Below, in pieces: positions 19,439 to 30,555 of a DNA stretch of 64,000 bases. Source of the DNA: Psychrobacter glacincola (lineage in GTDB: Bacteria > Pseudomonadota > Gammaproteobacteria > Pseudomonadales > Moraxellaceae); assembly GCF_904846075.1 (NCBI RefSeq), contig NZ_CAJGZH010000001.1:868001-932000 (forward strand), read 5' to 3'. The notes below the pieces were generated by a model, which searched no databases, had not been told where the DNA came from, and worked only from the letters and a program-made list of their open reading frames with translations. A program made the translations under genes and the position numbers. How positions within the stretch are numbered: the first letter of the stretch is position 1; each line of letters starts with the position of its first letter.

Positions 19439-20215
19439 TTAATTTACTTTGGTTAATTCTAAATCCATCTTTTTGCCATCATTAATTTGGCTAACTTTTA
19501 CTGGTAGGTAATCTAAGCTTGGTGCGAGCCAAAAACTGGTAGAACGACTATTGTCATCGTGGATACGGTCGACACGTACGGTATCAAATGTGCCAGCTGG
19601 AACGGTAATCTTGGTGTTACCAGATTTTTTGAAAGGGGTTTTCTCTATTTTGTCTTTTTTCGCCATGTAATAGTTACCAGAGAATTTACCGTTCAATAAA
19701 TCTTGGCGAATTTGCACTTCCAAACTTAAATCATCAAAAGCTTGTTGTGCCATGTTCATGGTCGTCGATTTGCCTTTATAGTTACTCACCACCTTTTTAC
19801 TGCTTGGATTAAAGTCTAATTTGTGCGTACGACCAACGCCTAATAGCTTATAAGTGGTGCTGGCTTGAGTCGGAATGACATTATTACCGTTGATGGTAAA
19901 AGTGCTGTTTTGCGAAGCACTTGCAACACCTGCCACCCGAGCATTGACATTATATTTCCAAGTATTACCTGATTTGTTAAGCGTGCGAGTAGCCGTGCCT
20001 TTATATTTGTCCTCAACGGTAAAGCTGTAGTTGGCGCTTGAAGGTTCGATATTCTTTGCGCTGGCAAGGGTTGGTGCAGTCATACTTATCGTTCCAATCG
20101 TAGCAATACTGGCCCCAGTGGTTAGGGCGGTTAAAAACTTAGACTTGCTACGTTTAGTATTATTAGTATCGGTTGTTAATGACTTTTGATCGTTTGATAA
20201 AAAACTCATGGACAT
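19439..20215 (-). CDS. DUF3108 exported protein
   Basis: The 258-residue protein has a long N-terminus, then a signal-like hydrophobic stretch (about residues 30-50) ending in ASA, so it is probably periplasmic. The body is a beta-rich DUF3108 domain (YSFTVEDKYKGTATRTL at the start, FWLAPSLDYLPVKV near the end). DUF3108 proteins resemble lipoprotein-carrier or outer-membrane beta-fold proteins, but no function is assigned. An internal start closer to the signal peptide is possible. It ends at a shared terminator. Confidence 0.85.
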   Translation of the reverse strand: MSMSFLSNDQKSLTTDTNNTKRSKSKFLTALTTGASIATIGTISMTAPTLASAKNIEPSSANYSFTVEDKYKGTATRTLNKSGNTWKYNVNARVAGVASASQNSTFTINGNNVIPTQASTTYKLLGVGRTHKLDFNPSSKKVVSNYKGKSTTMNMAQQAFDDLSLEVQIRQDLLNGKFSGNYYMAKKDKIEKTPFKKSGNTKITVPAGTFDTVRVDRIHDDNSRSTSFWLAPSLDYLPVKVSQINDGKKMDLELTKVN

Positions 20216-20750
20216 TCCTTAATCGCTATTTATGGCATTGCTTATAACTATTGTTATTTTCTCAAGGACTATAATGGTCATGTCCTGCTATCTTTTCAAG
20301 AGTGCCAGCTGTCCCTGTGGTGTTGCTATTGTAGTCAAGGTTGCTGACTTCGAGCGCGATATCATCAGGCGTCACTTGCTGTAACTTGAGTAAGCAGGAG
20401 TAAGTTAATCGGTCAGTTGTAAATGATATGCGGTAACTTATCGGTACTGAAATTTAGCATTCATATGGCTGCTTTTAAAATCTTGCTAAGGCCTTTAACA
20501 CGGTGCAATCCAATCAAATGACTTTTCATAAACGTCCTTACCAACTAAATAATCCACGATATGCAAAATTCTTGTAAATTTTTGGGCTTTACACTTGAAG
20601 CTAACTCACTTTGCCCCCACTTTTTGATACAAGCTCAAAGCTTATCTTTAGAATGCTGTTTTAGGCAGTAACGCCTATAGATATTGGTATTGAGACCATT
20701 AATTCAAATAAACCCTTACTGCAAATAACCAAATTATTGGAGACATATTG
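20216..20750 (+). promoter_or_regulatory. groES upstream region with heat-shock (sigma-32) promoter
   Basis: CTTGAA at 20594-20599 and CCCCACTT at 20615-20622 with a 15-base spacer closely match the sigma-32 consensus (CTTGAA ... CCCCATNT) and lie about 130 bases before the groES start. No CIRCE inverted repeat is seen, in keeping with sigma-32 control in gammaproteobacteria. The left part of the gap contains a start-less open frame on the minus strand (20262-20453), described under findings. Confidence 0.75.
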
Positions 20751-21041
20751 ATGAATATTCGTCCTTTACATGATCGCATCGTTGTCCGCCGCATAGAAGA
20801 AGAAACAAAAACGGCTGGTGGTATCTTGCTTCCTGGTTCTGCTCAAGAAAAACCTTCACAAGGTGAAGTGCTAGCAACTGGTAACGGTCAGATTCGTGAC
20901 AACGGCGAAACTCGCGCGTTAGATGTAAAAACTGGCGACAAAGTCTTGTTCGGTCAATATGCTGGTCAAACCGTGAAAGTTGACGGCGAAGAACTATTGA
21001 TTATGAAAGAATCTGATGTATTGGGTGTGTTAGAAGGCTAG
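20751..21041 (+). CDS. groES: Co-chaperonin GroES
   Basis: The 96-residue protein has the full GroES pattern: [14 protein letters not shown], the mobile loop with [20 protein letters not shown], and [13 protein letters not shown] at the end. It caps GroEL during ATP-dependent folding in the cytoplasm. ATG 20751 is preferred over TTG 20748 because TTGGAGA at 20737-20743 is correctly spaced. It is the first gene of the groESL operon, behind the sigma-32 promoter. Confidence 0.98.
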   Translation: MNIRPLHDRIVVRRIEEETKTAGGILLPGSAQEKPSQGEVLATGNGQIRDNGETRALDVKTGDKVLFGQYAGQTVKVDGEELLIMKESDVLGVLEG

Positions 21042-21140
21042 TCCTTTTTGAGTATTTTTATACTCAGCGCATTTTGACAACATTATTTAAAAATAATTGA
21101 AACATTTAATAGCATTCTCATACTTATAATAGTGGAGTAA

Positions 21141-22796
<1,656 letters not shown>

Positions 22797-23393
22797 TTTA
22801 TGCCTCGACTAAATTTGTACGACGTTGTTAACCTCGCTCGATGTACTATTAGTACAATCTTCACTTGGTCGCCTAGTCGTACTGCTTTAGTCAATCCATA
22901 AAGCGCTTTTCGCTAGAAGTATGATTTTGTTATAAAGTTTATTTAATCATTAGAAGCTCTGTTATCGGAAGATAGCAGGGCTTTTTTTTGCCTAATTTTT
23001 ATAGCGCTACTCATTGGTATATGAGGTAATCACGGTTTTATATACATTCATTCGATAGTGCTGGATAAGTGTTTTATGCTTGGGAAGGTTGCCAATTGAC
23101 AGACATAGTGAGAGCGTTGCTATTTCCCAGACTCAGTGGTGACACTCTATCTATTATTTACTCATGATCTTTGATGTATTTCTAAAAACTTCAACAAGTA
23201 AAATACCAATTAGATCAACAAAATCGATCTGACATTATCAAAAGTATTGAATATATAAAGTTTTTTTATATATGTTATTATTTAAATGTAATTAATAAAT
23301 ATAATCAATGGACTGATACTTTATCAAAGGACAATTGAGCACGTGTTATGGCTGGCCCAGCCAAAAACTCTTGTGCAATTCAAGGTGATGATG
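22797..23393 (+). other. groL downstream region
   Basis: This 597-base gap contains the groL terminator at 22953-22989 and a small dyad GTACT/AGTAC at 22844-22856. The last 250 bases are very AT-rich and should hold the promoter of the formyltransferase-like gene. No gene is seen. Confidence 0.4.
22953..22989 (+). terminator. Terminator of groESL
   Basis: Stem AAGC-CTGTTATC paired with GATAGCAG-GCTT around GGAA, followed by eight T residues. Confidence 0.88.
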
Positions 23394-25007
23394 ATGAAAA
23401 AAATTAGGCTTGGGATTCTGGTAGAAGAGGAAACATTGCCATGGTATAAGTTCAAACCATTAAAATCTCTCGTCGATGAAGGCAAGGTTGAGGTTTGTAT
23501 TGCTGTCCAACGAGATAAAAAACAAGCGTCTCACATGTCTCGTCTATCCAAAGTTATTCCTTCCATTAATCAAAAGTTATTTTCTTTTCTTTCTCGAAAT
23601 AAGAGTAATACCAAGCGTTATTCTATTCATGACTTGGTGGCTAATGGTACGATGCCCATCGTAATATCAATAGTAAATCAGGATAAAATTTATGATGAGA
23701 TTGAGGATTCAGTGATTGAGAAACTTGAAGCCGCCAATCTAGATTATCTGGTCAAATTTGGTTTTCGAACCTTAGCAGGGAGAATTCTGAGTGTTTCAAA
23801 AAAAGGTATTCTCTTATTTCGTTACGGCGATGAAACCAAACAAAGACGCGGATCAGCATTGTATTGGCAGTTTGCCGAACAATGGGAGAATAGCGTAGTC
23901 ACGCTACATCTGTTAAATGAGCGTCTTAATGGTGATAAAGTCGTTGGGAGAGGGTATGGCTCTTTATTTTACTGGGACTATAATTTAACCGAGCATAAAT
24001 TAAATAGTGTCGCAGCATCGATATTGTATTGGTATTTCCATAAAAATAAAATTGGCGTCAAAAGTGGAGATTCGACGAATTTAATGCTTAACGATGCAAT
24101 TTATGAAGAACCCCAACAACTGACTGCCATACGGCATTTGATGAGTTTTTTTAAAAACTATACGATAAAGACTTTCTATAAGAGTCTTTATCACAATAAC
24201 TGGAGTATTTTGATTGGTTCTATTGATCAGTCGATGCAAACATACACTGAGCTATTGCCTGAAAAAGGATGTTTTTGGGCTGACCCTTTTTATATTGAGC
24301 GAGATTCAAGGCGTTATATATTTTTTGAGAGCTTAAATTATAAAGAAGGTATCGGCCGCATAGAGTGGATAGAACTGGATGAGCACTATCAAGTTATCAA
24401 TTCTGGAACAGTCGATTTAGGTATTAGCTCTCATTTAAGCTTTCCTAATGTATTCGAGCATGAAAACGCTGTATATATGATTCCAGAAGCCGCCAAGACC
24501 AATTGTATTAACCTATTAAAAGCGACGGATTTTCCGCAGAAGTGGGAAAAAGTTCATGAGTTGGTGTCTGGGGTTCAGGCAGCAGATAGTGCCGTTATTG
24601 AGCACAATGGCTTATGGTATCTTTTTACCACGCATGGTTCAATTTCAGTCCTTACGATGGATTTAGAATTGCATATTTATACGTCTGATAAGTTGGAGTC
24701 AGATAACTGGAGCATTCATCCCTCGGCGCCTTTAAAAATTGATGTGCGTGGATCACGATTAGCAGGTGCATTATTCCGAAAAAATGGTCAGCTGTTTCGT
24801 ACGGCTCAAGATGGCACTATTAGGTATGGACGTAGAGTGGCTTTGTATCTGGTAGAAGAGTTGACACCGACATCTTACAAAGAAACCTTTGTGCGTTATA
24901 TCGAACCCAATTGGGAAAACGATATCGATCGTCTCCATACCTATAACGTATATGATCAAACTGTCGTGCTTGATGTTTCAAGAGATAAATTGCGTTTTAC
25001 CGTATAA
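23394..25007 (+). CDS. Formyltransferase-like / beta-propeller protein, probably glycan-related
   Basis: The protein of about 537 residues seems to have two parts. Roughly residues 1-210 resemble the formyltransferase fold: LVKFGFRTLAGRIL, KKGILLFRYGDE and VVTLHLLNERLNGDKVV follow the layout of methionyl-tRNA or sugar formyltransferases, although the usual Asn-His-Asp catalytic set is not evident (LFRYGDE stands where LHPGLLP would be). Residues 270-537 contain repeated blades starting with GCFWADPFYIE, as in GH43-like propellers and the N-terminal domain of plant GINT1-type glycosyltransferases. I infer a role in surface glycan modification. It is an isolated gene. ATG 23394 has AAGGTGA upstream; the frame is open from GTG 23343. 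Confidence 0.6.
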   Translation: MKKIRLGILVEEETLPWYKFKPLKSLVDEGKVEVCIAVQRDKKQASHMSRLSKVIPSINQKLFSFLSRNKSNTKRYSIHDLVANGTMPIVISIVNQDKIYDEIEDSVIEKLEAANLDYLVKFGFRTLAGRILSVSKKGILLFRYGDETKQRRGSALYWQFAEQWENSVVTLHLLNERLNGDKVVGRGYGSLFYWDYNLTEHKLNSVAASILYWYFHKNKIGVKSGDSTNLMLNDAIYEEPQQLTAIRHLMSFFKNYTIKTFYKSLYHNNWSILIGSIDQSMQTYTELLPEKGCFWADPFYIERDSRRYIFFESLNYKEGIGRIEWIELDEHYQVINSGTVDLGISSHLSFPNVFEHENAVYMIPEAAKTNCINLLKATDFPQKWEKVHELVSGVQAADSAVIEHNGLWYLFTTHGSISVLTMDLELHIYTSDKLESDNWSIHPSAPLKIDVRGSRLAGALFRKNGQLFRTAQDGTIRYGRRVALYLVEELTPTSYKETFVRYIEPNWENDIDRLHTYNVYDQTVVLDVSRDKLRFTV

Positions 25008-25050
25008 TCATTAAGAATCTTTACGGCAACTGGTGATAATATTCTGTCGA

Positions 25051-25084
25051 AAAACCCCGATAGGCTCAGCTTATCGGGGTTTAT
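25051..25084. terminator. Bidirectional terminator
   Basis: Stem AAACCCCGATA/TATCGGGGTTT (with a small offset) around a GC-rich loop, between the convergent formyltransferase-like gene and yaaA. Confidence 0.88.
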
Positions 25085-25111
25085 TTATACAAATTAGATA
25101 TTTTTTTAAAA

Positions 25112-25918
25112 CTACTGACTGGCTGCATCCCGTCTAAACGTCCACGTTTTATCATCAGAAGCCTCTTCACAGTAATAATATCCCGCCAAATCAAACTGCT
25201 TTAGCTGCTCAGCATTGGTTAGCTTATTATCAGCAGCATACTTCACCATCAGTCCGCGTGCTTTTTTGGCATAGAAGCTAATCACTTTGTATTGACCATT
25301 CTTTTCATCTTCAAATCGTGGTGTGATAACTTCCGCATTCAGCGCTTTCTTCTTGACCACTTTGAAATATTCATTTGACGCCAGATTAATCAAAATCTTA
25401 TCATCACTATCTGCCATACGTGCATTAATAATGACAGTTACTTCCTCGCCCCAAAACTCATAAAGGTTATCGCCACGTTCATTTTTCAGTTTGGTACCCA
25501 TCTCTAAACGATAGGGTTGGATTAAATCGAGCGGTTTCAATACGCCATATAATCCAGACAAGATACCCAGATGCTTATTGACATAAATGGCGGTGTCTTT
25601 ATCCATATGATACATATCAAGTCCAGTGTAAACATCGCCATCGAATAAATAACCTGCAGGTTTGGCATTGTCTAAAGTAAATGGCTTATCGTTGCTCCAA
25701 CGCCACTCTTGATTGCGCTTGGCATTGAGCTGTGCCAAATCATCAGAGATGCCCATCAGTTCTTGTAAATCAATCGGTTCTTTCGATTTTAAGTTTTTCA
25801 TCAATGCTTGCGCATGTTCGATGAGCTCTGGCTGACTATAATATTTGTCTAAGTTCACTGGCACCGCGTCTTTCTCATTTAAAGATTTGGCAGGGGAAAG
25901 TAAAAAATACATCGTCAT
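25112..25918 (-). CDS. yaaA: Peroxide stress protein YaaA (UPF0246)
   Basis: The 268-residue protein is of family length, beginning MTMYFLLSPAKSLNEKDAV, with YLFDGDVYTGLD, LSGLYGVLKPLDLIQPYRLEMG and NLASNEYFKVV, all core YaaA stretches. In E. coli YaaA lowers free intracellular iron during peroxide stress and so protects DNA. ATG 25918 or ATG 25912 may be used. It is monocistronic. Confidence 0.95.
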   Translation of the reverse strand: MTMYFLLSPAKSLNEKDAVPVNLDKYYSQPELIEHAQALMKNLKSKEPIDLQELMGISDDLAQLNAKRNQEWRWSNDKPFTLDNAKPAGYLFDGDVYTGLDMYHMDKDTAIYVNKHLGILSGLYGVLKPLDLIQPYRLEMGTKLKNERGDNLYEFWGEEVTVIINARMADSDDKILINLASNEYFKVVKKKALNAEVITPRFEDEKNGQYKVISFYAKKARGLMVKYAADNKLTNAEQLKQFDLAGYYYCEEASDDKTWTFRRDAASQ

Positions 25919-26395
25919 TCCTTATTATAGTGAGTCAATGGGTAGTCTATTTATGTATTAAGTTTTCTTATTATACGATAAGCAGCAATGTATCTTGACC
26001 TACCCGTTGTTATTTCGTGTTTTTTAACGTTATCCTTAAAAAGGACAGATATTTGATTGACATAAGCCGATAGTTTGTCAAGTCTAGCGTTTAATTGAAA
26101 AGGAAAAATTTTTAATATAACAATAAAAGTTATGCAGATGGTGTAAATGCCTAACTTTTTATTTTACTTGTGGGTCATCATTAGGCAATGAAAGTTGGCA
26201 GATGATGTCTCTATAATAAAAAGGTATGATGGCAAAGACGCTATCATTTATTAAATTGATAATCTTTGGTCATGATGTTGAACCAACCATGACCAAAGGT
26301 TTTTTTGTCCCCTGTGCTTTTTAAATGTGCGTTGAGGGTGTTAAAGGTAGTCGTGAGACGTAAGTATAGTCATTAGACGTAAGTAAGGAGACGGT
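25919..26395 (+). promoter_or_regulatory. Upstream region of pntAA with orphan terminator hairpin
   Basis: This 477-base gap between divergent yaaA and pntAA has a consensus TATAAT at 26212-26217 with ATGAAA 18 bases upstream, then a terminator-like hairpin at 26264-26306, and then about 90 bases to the pntAA start. A short open frame of 32 codons runs 26226-26324 through the hairpin. It may be a leader with an attenuator, or a small RNA gene. Confidence 0.45.
26264..26306 (+). terminator. Orphan terminator-like hairpin in the pnt leader
   Basis: A perfect 11-bp stem CTTTGGTCATG/CATGACCAAAG with a 13-base loop is followed by G and seven T. No plus-strand gene precedes it that it could end. 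Confidence 0.75.
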
Positions 26396-27547
26396 ATGAA
26401 AATCGGTGTAATCAGTGCAGATATCGCGAGCGAGAGCCGTGTAGCGATAACCCCAGACGCAGTCAAAAAATTGCGTAAGCTTGGGTTTGAAGTCGTCATA
26501 CAGTCAGGTGCAGGTCAAGCAGCATATTATGCTGATGAGTTGTATCAAGCGGCGGGTGCCGACATTGCCAGCAGCAGCGCCGAGGTAATCACACAGTCTC
26601 GAATTATTACTACCGTCAATGACTTACCTGCTGCAGCTATTGAAGGCTTAACGTCAGGTCAGATTGTCATTGGCATGCTTGACCCATATCGTAATACTCA
26701 GCTTGACACTTATGCGACCAAAGGTGTCACTGCCTTTGCAATGGAGTTATTGCCACGTACCTTGTCACGCGCACAGAATATGGATGTCTTGTCATCGCAA
26801 GCCAACCTTGCCGGTTATAAAGCAGTATTGCTAGCGGCCAATGAATACTCGCGTCCTTTCCCAATGTTTATGACCTCAGCTGGTACGGTTAAGCCTGCTA
26901 AAGTGGTCATCTTAGGCGTTGGGGTTGCTGGCTTGCAAGCGATTGCGACAGCCAAGCGTTTGGGCGCAGTGGTAGAAGCCAGTGATTTACGTCCGACCGC
27001 TCGCGAGCAAGTAGAGTCACTCGGTGGTAAATGGCTGGATGTACCGATGAGTGCAGAGGAGGCCGAAACAGCCAAATCTACAGGTGGCTATGCGTGGACA
27101 CCATCTGAGCAATATGTCAAAGATCAAGCTGCTGTTGTAGATAAAGCCTTGAGCAACGCGGATATCGTGATTACTACTGCGCAGATTCCTGGTCGTAACG
27201 CTCCTCGTCTGGTGCACGGCGCAACCCTTGCTAAAATGAAGGCGGGTTCCGTATTGATCGATATGGCTGCTGGTACAGGTGGCAACGTCGAAGGCAGCGT
27301 GCCTAACGAAACCATCACTACAGACAACGGTGTACGTATCGTTGGTGCTGCCAATATCCCATCGATGCTCGCCGCGCAGTCTTCAGATTTGTATGCCAAC
27401 AATTTGGTTAACTTTATCACCACATTAATTGCGCCTGCTAGCGATAACGCATCAGCTAATTTGGCACTTAAATTAGACATGGAAGACGAGATTCAAGGCG
27501 CACTGGCAGTGACACATGACAGTCAGGTACGACTAGCCAAACGCTAA
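26396..27547 (+). CDS. pntAA: Proton-translocating NAD(P) transhydrogenase, alpha subunit part 1
   Basis: The 383-residue protein is the soluble NAD(H)-binding domain I. It has the ESRVAITPDAVKKLRKLGFEV start shared with alanine dehydrogenase, the dinucleotide fold VILGVGVAGLQAI, and SVLIDMAAGTGGNVE. The complex transfers hydride between NADH and NADP+ coupled to proton flow. An AAGGAGAC ribosome-binding site precedes ATG 26396. It heads the pntAA-pntAB-pntB operon; the alpha chain is split in two genes, as in Rhodospirillum, not fused as in E. coli. Confidence 0.97.
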   Translation: MKIGVISADIASESRVAITPDAVKKLRKLGFEVVIQSGAGQAAYYADELYQAAGADIASSSAEVITQSRIITTVNDLPAAAIEGLTSGQIVIGMLDPYRNTQLDTYATKGVTAFAMELLPRTLSRAQNMDVLSSQANLAGYKAVLLAANEYSRPFPMFMTSAGTVKPAKVVILGVGVAGLQAIATAKRLGAVVEASDLRPTAREQVESLGGKWLDVPMSAEEAETAKSTGGYAWTPSEQYVKDQAAVVDKALSNADIVITTAQIPGRNAPRLVHGATLAKMKAGSVLIDMAAGTGGNVEGSVPNETITTDNGVRIVGAANIPSMLAAQSSDLYANNLVNFITTLIAPASDNASANLALKLDMEDEIQGALAVTHDSQVRLAKR

Positions 27548-27606
27548 GTTTTAACTGCCTTTCACTACACATTTGCCAGTAACGAATAAATTTTTAGGAG
27601 GATTAG

Positions 27607-27987
27607 ATGATTGCCACTATTTTAGCGGCAGCGCCAGCTGGTGCGGCCATGAGTAGCACCCCATTTGTAGCGATTTTTACCGTATTTGTACTCGCTATTT
27701 TTGTCGGATATTACGTCGTTTGGGGCGTCACGCCTGCATTGCACACACCATTAATGGCTGTCACCAACGCACTATCGAGTATCGTCATCGTCGGTGCCAT
27801 GCTACAGACCGTCACTATTGACGGCTCTGTCTTTACACCGACCAGTATCCTTGGCGCTTTTGCCGTATTCTTAGCCAGTATCAATATCTTCGGTGGCTTT
27901 GCCGTGACTGAGCGTATGCTTGCGATGTTTAAACCGAAAGTAAAAAAAGCACCAGTAGCAACCACTGATGTTGGAGGTGACGCATGA
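27607..27987 (+). CDS. pntAB: NAD(P) transhydrogenase, alpha subunit part 2 (membrane)
   Basis: The 126-residue protein has three to four membrane segments, with [20 protein letters not shown] and [13 protein letters not shown], typical of the membrane portion of the alpha chain. It forms part of the proton channel with PntB. It lies 59 bases after pntAA with a TTTAGGAGGA ribosome-binding site and overlaps pntB by four bases. Confidence 0.96.
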   Translation: MIATILAAAPAGAAMSSTPFVAIFTVFVLAIFVGYYVVWGVTPALHTPLMAVTNALSSIVIVGAMLQTVTIDGSVFTPTSILGAFAVFLASINIFGGFAVTERMLAMFKPKVKKAPVATTDVGGDA

Positions 27988-29384
27988 ATGATTTCTCAAC
28001 AATGATTGCGGCAAATGCAGACTGGTTTTACCTAGTCGGCGCTATCCTTTTCGTTTTAACCTTACGTGGTTTATCCAGCCCAAAGACGGCTATCCGTGGT
28101 AACCGCTTTGGTATGGTGGCGATGGCGATTGCGGTCGTCACGACATTCTTCTTAGCAGAAGGCCCTGTCCTTTGGTTAATTATCGGTGCGATGATTTTGG
28201 GTGCGCTCGTCGGCATGTGGAAGGCAAAGACGGTTGCAATGACTCAAATGCCGGAAACCGTTGCTTTAATGCATTCCTTTGTCGGTTTAGCTGCGGTCGC
28301 CATTGCATTGGCAACGGTACTGCATACGGAACAACAGCATGGCGCGGTTGCGCGAGTTGAGCTGTTTATTGGTTGTTTCATCGGTGCGATTACCTTTTCA
28401 GCCTCGGTCTTTGCCTTTGGTAAATTGGCAGCGAAAAGCTGGGCGAAGACCTTGGTCGGCGGCTGGGTAAAACCTGTCCAAGCGCTACTATTCATTGCGA
28501 TGATTGCTTTCGGTGGCGTGTATTTCGTCACTGACTCATTACCAGCGTTTTATGCGATGGCAGTGATTGCCGTGATATTTGGTTGGATGTGGATTGCGCC
28601 GATCGGTGGCGGTGATATGCCAGTAGTTGTTTCGCTATTGAACTCTTTCTCAGGTTGGGCGGCGGCAGGCATTGGTTTTACCCTCGGCAACTCAATGCTC
28701 ATTATCGCAGGGTCGCTCGTCGGTTCATCAGGCGCGATTTTATCTTATATCATGTGTAAAGCCATGAACCGCTCATTACTCAACGTCTTATTTGGCGGAA
28801 TGGGTACAGGAGCTGTGGCAGCAGGCGCTGATGATGGCGCACCGAAGAACTACAAGGCTGGTTCAGCAGAAGATGCCGGCTTCTTGATGGCCAATGCCAG
28901 TAGTGTGGTTATTGTCCCGGGTTACGGCATGGCGCAAGGTCGTGCACAGAACGCGGTAAAAGAGCTATATGAGTTGCTAAAAGAAGAAGGCGTGAACGTG
29001 CGTTTTGCCATTCATCCAGTCGCTGGTCGTATGCCAGGTCACATGAACGTACTGTTGGCTGAAGCGGACGTACCTTATGATGATATTTTAGAGATGGATG
29101 AGATCAACTCAGACTTCGCGAGTACAGATGTCGTCTTGGTAATCGGTGCAAATGATGTGGTCAACCCCTCTGCAAAAGATGATCCAACCTCACCAATCTT
29201 TGGTATGCCGATTCTAGAAGTGACCAAAGCTCAAACCGTTATGGTCATCAAGCGCTCGATGAACACGGGTTATGCAGGGCTTGATAACAGTCTGTTCTAT
29301 ATGGATAAGACGATGATGATCTTTGGCGATGCTAAGAAAATGGTGGAAGAGATGGTTCGCAGTATCAATGGTGCAGGTCATTAA
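27984..29384 (+). CDS. pntB: NAD(P) transhydrogenase, beta subunit
   Basis: The 466-residue protein has an N-terminal membrane domain of about nine segments and a C-terminal NADP(H)-binding domain III ([38 protein letters not shown], and [10 protein letters not shown]). Its ATG overlaps the pntAB stop (ATGA), so translation is coupled. It carries the NADP site and the rest of the proton path. Confidence 0.98.
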   Translation: MNDFSTMIAANADWFYLVGAILFVLTLRGLSSPKTAIRGNRFGMVAMAIAVVTTFFLAEGPVLWLIIGAMILGALVGMWKAKTVAMTQMPETVALMHSFVGLAAVAIALATVLHTEQQHGAVARVELFIGCFIGAITFSASVFAFGKLAAKSWAKTLVGGWVKPVQALLFIAMIAFGGVYFVTDSLPAFYAMAVIAVIFGWMWIAPIGGGDMPVVVSLLNSFSGWAAAGIGFTLGNSMLIIAGSLVGSSGAILSYIMCKAMNRSLLNVLFGGMGTGAVAAGADDGAPKNYKAGSAEDAGFLMANASSVVIVPGYGMAQGRAQNAVKELYELLKEEGVNVRFAIHPVAGRMPGHMNVLLAEADVPYDDILEMDEINSDFASTDVVLVIGANDVVNPSAKDDPTSPIFGMPILEVTKAQTVMVIKRSMNTGYAGLDNSLFYMDKTMMIFGDAKKMVEEMVRSINGAGH

Positions 29385-29448
29385 TCTTTAAAGTTAGTTT
29401 TTAAATATAAGTTTCTAAATATAAGCTTTTAAATATCCGCTTTTAAAT

Positions 29449-29475
29449 AAAAAAGTCACTTAGGTGGCTTTTTTG
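29449..29475 (+). terminator. Terminator of the pnt operon
   Basis: Stem AAAAAAGTCAC/GTGGCTTTTTT with a 4-base loop. Just upstream are four imperfect repeats of a motif near TTTTTAAATATAAG. Confidence 0.85.
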
Positions 29476-29577
29476 CGTTAAGGTACGCTGCATTTATAGC
29501 CCGTCACTGTTTATATATTATATACACTAATTTATACCCAATAAGTTTACACAAAATAAGCGTTAAGAGAGTTATTT

Positions 29578-30141
29578 ATGAATATGTTGGTACGTTTTTT
29601 TATTATGGTCAGTTTGCTAAAACAACAACTTAAGCAGCAATCAATAAGCGAGCGCCTTAGTACTGAGCTCTTGATTGCACCGACGGTTCGTCATTATCGA
29701 GTGTTGCCGCATGATATGGGCTTTCGGAACCATCTGCCTAATTATCGTTATTTGTCTTTTATTGAGCTAAACATTACTCGCTGGCTGATGGCATGCTGTC
29801 ATCAAAAAGGTATTAAGCCCTTGAATTGGGTTATCGCCATGCAAGAAATGGTTTATCTGAAAGAAGTTAAATTTTTAGATAAAATGACGGTAAATAGCAC
29901 GCTTGCTGGCTGGGATAAAAAATACGTTTATTTTGAAACGCGCTTTTTTGTAAAAAACCAGTTGATGGGCGTTGGTATGACTAAGTTTGTATTGACCAAT
30001 AAAAAAGGCAAATGTGCGCCAGAGATATTGGATATGATAGGTGAGCGGTTGAATGAGGTCATTGATTCTTGGAATCAGCATCAAGTGGCGATTAAATCTG
30101 CCAAGTCTGCTGAAACGAGTAAAACAACAAGTGCGGCATAA
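29578..30141 (+). CDS. Thioesterase-like (4HBT_2 / THEM6-type) protein
   Basis: The 187-residue protein has a hot-dog fold pattern: RVLPHDMGFRNHLPNYRYLSFIELNITRW resembles the start of the 4HBT_2/THEM6-like group, where an Asn-His... helix follows. A short N-terminal hydrophobic stretch (1-15) and a polar Lys/Ser tail flank it. Such enzymes cleave acyl-CoA or act on related thioesters; the substrate is unknown. It precedes iscX by 130 bases. Confidence 0.72.
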   Translation: MNMLVRFFIMVSLLKQQLKQQSISERLSTELLIAPTVRHYRVLPHDMGFRNHLPNYRYLSFIELNITRWLMACCHQKGIKPLNWVIAMQEMVYLKEVKFLDKMTVNSTLAGWDKKYVYFETRFFVKNQLMGVGMTKFVLTNKKGKCAPEILDMIGERLNEVIDSWNQHQVAIKSAKSAETSKTTSAA

Positions 30142-30271
30142 CGAACTTGTCTATAATCAGCGGGCGAATTTTGGTAGGATAGCGGTTATTAAGTTGCCAA
30201 TCAAATCACCAGTCAAATTGACCACTGATTTGATGACGTGTCTAAAAATGATTAAAAGTTAAGGAGCTACC

Positions 30272-30481
30272 ATGACCCCGCAAAAATTAAAATGGACAGA
30301 CAGCTTAGATATCGCTATTGAGCTGTATGAGAAGTTTCCAGAGACCGATCCGCAGTACATTCGTTTTACTGATTTACATCGCTGGGTGACTGAGCTTGAA
30401 GGTTTTGATGATGATCCACAAAAATCAAACGAAGGCATCTTAGAAGCGATTCAGATGAATTGGATTGATGAAGCAGATTAG
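30272..30481 (+). CDS. iscX: Fe-S cluster assembly protein IscX
   Basis: The 69-residue acidic protein matches IscX (YfhJ): [20 protein letters not shown], then [17 protein letters not shown] and the [14 protein letters not shown] end. IscX binds IscS and iron and modulates cluster assembly with CyaY. AAGGAG precedes ATG 30272. Here it is separated from the isc operon, standing between a thioesterase and a GyrI-like gene. Confidence 0.95.
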   Translation: MTPQKLKWTDSLDIAIELYEKFPETDPQYIRFTDLHRWVTELEGFDDDPQKSNEGILEAIQMNWIDEAD

Positions 30482-30555
30482 ATTTATACCCTGAAGCGCT
30501 ATTTTTAATACTATCTCAAATAGAAAACTGAATAAATATATAGGACTTACAGATC

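Noticed and set aside
22840..22880. GTACT/AGTAC dyad after groL as a dispersed repeat
   Set aside because: No second copy is seen in the window, so a repeat family cannot be supported.
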